From Candidatus Segetimicrobium genomatis (GTDB lineage Bacteria; Sysuimicrobiota; Sysuimicrobiia; Sysuimicrobiales; Segetimicrobiaceae), in NCBI GenBank assembly GCA_005882445.1, contig VBAN01000386.1, positions 1 through 9,890 of the forward strand: a DNA stretch of 9,890 nt. Direction: 5' to 3'. Position 1 is the stretch's first letter. The number at the start of each line of letters is the position of its first letter. Made by a program: the position numbers and the translations under genes. Of this stretch, positions 6,605-9,890 are shown piece by piece. The notes under the pieces were generated by a model. That model had not been told where the DNA came from. It searched no databases and saw nothing but the letters and a program-made list of their open reading frames with translations.

Positions 6605-7723
6605 GTGCGAGCCAGGATTGCACTAGAGGACGGGTTGGTGCTCGCCGGCCGGGCCATCGGCGAGGCGGGATGCGCCGGGGGGGAGGTCGTCTTCACCACG
6701 GCGATGACGGGCTACCAGGAGGTCCTCTCCGATCCGTCCTACGAGGGGCAGATCGTCACCATGGCCTACCCGCTGATCGGCAACTACGGGGTGAACGGGG
6801 AGGCCTGGGAGTCGTCGCGGCCCCACGTGGCGGGGTTCGTGGTGGGGGAGGCCGCCGGCCGGCCCAACCACTGGCGCTCGGAAGGCAGCCTCACGACGTT
6901 GCTGGCCCGCTGCGAGGTGGTGGGGATCGCGGGCGTGGATACGCGGTGCCTCGTGCGCCACCTGCGGACCCATGGTCTCCAGCGCGGGGTGGTCTCCAGC
7001 GAAGACGCCCCTGACGCAGACCTGGTGGCCCGCGCCCGGGCGCTGCCGGACATCGGCACGCTGGATCTCGTCGGCCGGGTGTCCACGCCGCGCGTCCAGC
7101 GCCACATCGGCTCGGGTCCCCGGGTGGCGGTCCTTGACTGCGGGGTGAAGTGGGGGATCGTCGAGAACCTGCGCCGCCGGGGGTGCGACACCTGGGTGCT
7201 CCCGCACCGGACTTCAGCCGAGGAGATCCTCGACCTCCGGCCGGCCGGGCTCGTGCTCTCGCCCGGCCCGGGCGATCCCAAGATGCTCGCGCACCAGGTC
7301 GCCCAGGTGCGGCGCCTGTGGGAGCGGCTGCCGATCTTCGGGATCTGCCTCGGCCATCAACTCATCGGCCGCGCGGCGGGCGCGGAGACGTTCAAGCTGC
7401 CCTACGGGCACCGGGGGAGCAATCAGCCCGTCAAGGATCTGGAGCGGGGCCGCGTCTGCGTCACGACGCAGAACCACGGCTACGCGGTGGACGAGGCCGC
7501 GCTCGAGCCTGACGTGATCGTGACCCACCGCAACCTCAACGACGGCACCGTCGAAGGACTCCGCCACCGGCGCCTGCCGATCATCTCGGTGCAGTATCAC
7601 CCCGAGGGCCGGCCGGGACCGCTCGATTCCGCGTACCTCTTCGAGCAGTGGATGTCGATGATCGCGCCCCCCGGCCATCCCGAGGCCGCGCACAGCGGCG
7701 CCGCGCTCGATGCCGCCCGCTGA
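6605..7723 (+). CDS. carA: Carbamoyl-phosphate synthase small (glutaminase) subunit (372 aa)
   Basis: Hydrolyses glutamine and channels ammonia to CarB for carbamoyl phosphate, the shared precursor of arginine and pyrimidines. The N-terminal CarA domain (about residues 1-150) has the signature [25 protein letters not shown] block. A class I glutamine amidotransferase domain (about 170-355) follows, with LSPGPGDP, the nucleophile C248 in GICLGHQ, and H332 and E334 in QYHPEG, so the catalytic triad is complete. After HPE the chain reads GRPGPLDS, where ASPGPxDS is more usual. GTG 6605 is supported by GGAGG five bases upstream. The gene overlaps carB by 14 bp and is preceded by P2 and the putative ARG operator. 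Length and motifs are normal. Confidence 0.97.
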   Translation: MRARIALEDGLVLAGRAIGEAGCAGGEVVFTTAMTGYQEVLSDPSYEGQIVTMAYPLIGNYGVNGEAWESSRPHVAGFVVGEAAGRPNHWRSEGSLTTLLARCEVVGIAGVDTRCLVRHLRTHGLQRGVVSSEDAPDADLVARARALPDIGTLDLVGRVSTPRVQRHIGSGPRVAVLDCGVKWGIVENLRRRGCDTWVLPHRTSAEEILDLRPAGLVLSPGPGDPKMLAHQVAQVRRLWERLPIFGICLGHQLIGRAAGAETFKLPYGHRGSNQPVKDLERGRVCVTTQNHGYAVDEAALEPDVIVTHRNLNDGTVEGLRHRRLPIISVQYHPEGRPGPLDSAYLFEQWMSMIAPPGHPEAAHSGAALDAAR

Positions 7724-9890
7724 GATCCGCAAGGTCTTGGTGATCGGCTCCGGGCCGATCATCATCGGGCAGGCCGCGGAGTTCGACTATTCCGGCAGCC
7801 AGGCGTGCCGGTCCCTCTCGGAAGAGGGCGTGGAGGTCGTGCTGGTCAACAGCAACCCCGCCACGATCATGACCGACGTGGACACCGCAGACCGCGTCTA
7901 CATCGAACCGCTGACGGTCGACTTCCTGACGAGGATCCTGGAGCGGGAACGCCCCCAGGGCCTGCTCGCCACCCTCGGGGGCCAGACCGGCCTCAACCTC
8001 GCCGTGGCGCTGGCGGAGGCCGGCGTCCTCGACCGGCTGGAGGTCCGCCTGCTCGGGACGCCGCTCGACGCGATCCGGCGGGCGGAAGACCGCGAGCTGT
8101 TCCGGGATGCGATGGTCGCGTTCGGGGAGCCCGTTCCGGAGAGCGCGATCGCGCGTTCCGTGGCGGAGGCCCGCGCGTTCGCCGAGTCGGTCGGGTACCC
8201 GGTGGTCGTCCGGCCCGCCTACACCCTGGGCGGCACCGGCGGCGGGATCGCGCCCGACCGGGAGGCGCTCGAGCAGATCGCATCGCTGGGGCTGACCGCC
8301 AGCCGGATCGGGCAGGTGCTGGTGGAGCGATCGCTCGCCGGCTGGAAAGAGATCGAGTACGAGGTCATGCGCGACCGCCTGGACACCTGCATCACCGTCT
8401 GCAACATGGAGAACCTGGACCCGATGGGGGTGCACACCGGGGACAGCATCGTCATCGCGCCGAGCCAGACGCTGAGCGACCGGGAGTACCAGATGCTCCG
8501 CACCGCCGGCCTGCGGATCATCCGCGGGCTCGGCATCGAGGGCGGGTGTAATATCCAATACGCCCTCGACCCTCATAGCGAGCGTTACTACGTCATCGAG
8601 GTCAACCCGCGGGTGAGCCGGTCCAGCGCGCTGGCCAGCAAGGCCACCGGGTACCCGATCGCGCGGGTGGCGGCGAAGATCGCCTTGGGGCGCACGCTCG
8701 ACGAGATTCCGAACGCGGTGACCGGGAAGACCTGCGCCAGCTTCGAGCCCGCGCTGGACTATGTGGTGCTGAAGATTCCGCGCTGGCCCTTCGACAAGTT
8801 TGCCGGCGTCGACCGCCGGCTGGGCACCCAGATGAAGGCCACCGGCGAGGCGATGGCCATCGGGCGCTCGGTGGAGGAAGCCCTGCTCAAAGCGCTGCGG
8901 TCCCTGGACCTCGGGACCGACGGACTCCGCTACGCGCCCGCTCCGGGGTGGTCCGCGGACGACGTCCGCCGGCGGATTGAGGTCCCCTGCGACGAGCGCC
9001 TCTTCGCGATCGCGGAGGGCCTGCGCCGCGGGATGATCCCCCAGGAGATCGCGGACCTCTCGGGGATCGACCTGTTCTTCGTCCACAAGATCGCGGGCCT
9101 CGTGGCCATGGAAGAGCTCCTCCGCGGCCGCCGGGACGCCGAGACCCTCCGCGAGGCCAAGAGCCTGGGGTTCTCCGATCCGACGATCGCCATCCTCTGG
9201 GGGACGACCGCGGACGCGGTCCGGGAGGCCCGCGCCGGGGCCGGGATCCGCCCGGTCTACAAGGTGGTCGACACCTGCGCTGGCGAGTTTCCCGCGGTCA
9301 CGCCGTACTATTACTCGACGTACGCGGTGGAGGACGAAGTCCCCGAGCGACGGGGCGCCCGCGTCCTCGTCCTGGGGTCCGGCCCGATCCGGATCGGCCA
9401 GGGCATCGAGTTCGACTACTCGAGCGTGCACGCCGTGAAGGCGCTCCGGGCCGAGGGCCGGGACGCCATTCTCATCAACAACAACCCGGAGACGGTGAGC
9501 ACCGACTTCGACGTGGCCAACCGTCTTTACATCGAACCCCTGACGCTCGAGGACGTCCTGCACGTCGTCGACCGCGAAGCGGTCGAGGGAGTCCTCGTGC
9601 AGGTGGGCGGCCAGACCGCGCTCAACCTCGCCGGGCCCCTGGCCCGGGCCGGGGTGCGCCTGTTGGGCACCGCGGTCGAGCACATCGATATTTCCGAGGA
9701 CCGGGAGAAATTCTACGCGCTCCTCCACACCCTGGAGATTCCGCATCCCCCGGGCGGCGCGGCGCGCTCGGTCGAGGAGTGGGCGGCGGTGGCGGCGCGG
9801 CTGGGGTATCCGCTCCTCGTGCGCCCGTCGTACGTCCTGGGCGGCCGGGGGATGCAGATCGTCGCCGGCCGGGAGGAGCTCATCCACTAC
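7710..9890 (+). CDS. carB: Carbamoyl-phosphate synthase large subunit, 3' end beyond the window (first 727 codons)
   Basis: Uses two ATP, bicarbonate and ammonia from CarA to make carbamoyl phosphate. ATG 7710 lies inside the end of carA in another frame and starts [16 protein letters not shown]. No separate ribosome site is clear, so translational coupling to carA is likely. The first half shows [28 protein letters not shown], the ATP-grasp block [14 protein letters not shown], and [20 protein letters not shown] (E at 297). An oligomerisation region follows, then the internal duplicate begins near residue 550 ([20 protein letters not shown]) and reaches the second ATP-grasp glycine loop, [14 protein letters not shown], at the edge. 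The frame is open to the last base. About 345 residues are missing, including the rest of ATP-grasp 2 and the methylglyoxal-synthase-like allosteric domain, so effector response cannot be judged. Confidence 0.97.
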   Translation, partial: MPPAEIRKVLVIGSGPIIIGQAAEFDYSGSQACRSLSEEGVEVVLVNSNPATIMTDVDTADRVYIEPLTVDFLTRILERERPQGLLATLGGQTGLNLAVALAEAGVLDRLEVRLLGTPLDAIRRAEDRELFRDAMVAFGEPVPESAIARSVAEARAFAESVGYPVVVRPAYTLGGTGGGIAPDREALEQIASLGLTASRIGQVLVERSLAGWKEIEYEVMRDRLDTCITVCNMENLDPMGVHTGDSIVIAPSQTLSDREYQMLRTAGLRIIRGLGIEGGCNIQYALDPHSERYYVIEVNPRVSRSSALASKATGYPIARVAAKIALGRTLDEIPNAVTGKTCASFEPALDYVVLKIPRWPFDKFAGVDRRLGTQMKATGEAMAIGRSVEEALLKALRSLDLGTDGLRYAPAPGWSADDVRRRIEVPCDERLFAIAEGLRRGMIPQEIADLSGIDLFFVHKIAGLVAMEELLRGRRDAETLREAKSLGFSDPTIAILWGTTADAVREARAGAGIRPVYKVVDTCAGEFPAVTPYYYSTYAVEDEVPERRGARVLVLGSGPIRIGQGIEFDYSSVHAVKALRAEGRDAILINNNPETVSTDFDVANRLYIEPLTLEDVLHVVDREAVEGVLVQVGGQTALNLAGPLARAGVRLLGTAVEHIDISEDREKFYALLHTLEIPHPPGGAARSVEEWAAVAARLGYPLLVRPSYVLGGRGMQIVAGREELIHY

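Noticed and set aside
7581..9887. Very long minus-strand open frame opposite carA/carB
   Set aside because: It is a by-product of high G+C coding sequence: the plus strand encodes unmistakable CarB in frame to the window edge, while the antisense product matches no family I recognise.

Overview
The window is a stretch of bacterial chromosome with very high G+C (roughly 70% by eye) and strongly GC-biased third codon positions. Long antisense open frames therefore run opposite nearly every gene. All recognisable genes are housekeeping genes; I see no insertion sequence, phage gene, CRISPR array, rRNA or tRNA. HrcA with a CIRCE operator, an hrcA-dnaJ-prmA order, methylglyoxal synthase and sigma70-type promoters point to a non-proteobacterial, Gram-positive-like or deep-branching lineage (Terrabacteria-type, possibly uncultivated). 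That placement is inference; I cannot name the species.

Left to right: (1) 1-120 is a divergent promoter region, with one promoter firing left out of the window and an extended -10 promoter only 9 nt upstream of the murJ ATG. (2) murJ (121-1752) encodes the lipid II flippase family protein. (3) A heat-shock block follows: a sigmaA promoter overlapping the murJ stop, a near-perfect CIRCE operator, hrcA (1835-2857), then dnaJ (2870-3918), which is broken by an internal deletion plus frameshift in its J domain, then prmA (ribosomal protein L11 methyltransferase). grpE and dnaK, often found between hrcA and dnaJ, are absent here. (4) mgsA (5012-5488) probably has its own promoter and meets, tail to tail, a leftward DUF1326 gene (5485-6114); one CTAG contains both stop codons. 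(5) 6115-6604 is a 490-bp control region between the divergent DUF1326 and carA genes. It holds a hairpin ahead of the DUF1326 ribosome site, an upstream promoter (P1) feeding a ~94-nt, three-hairpin leader that ends in an intrinsic terminator, and a second promoter (P2) covered by two ARG-box-like palindromes spaced 21 bp apart. I see nothing in 6156-6313. (6) carA (6605-7723) overlaps carB (7710 to the window end, incomplete) and together they encode carbamoyl-phosphate synthetase.

The functional units are a heat-shock/protein-quality operon under HrcA autoregulation, a small carbon-overflow gene (mgsA), and the carAB operon. CarAB feeds both arginine and pyrimidine synthesis, which would explain a dual-promoter control region resembling in layout the well-known E. 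coli carAB P1/P2 arrangement. The two most noteworthy observations are the disrupted dnaJ and the carAB leader/operator architecture. No wholly new multi-gene system is evident.
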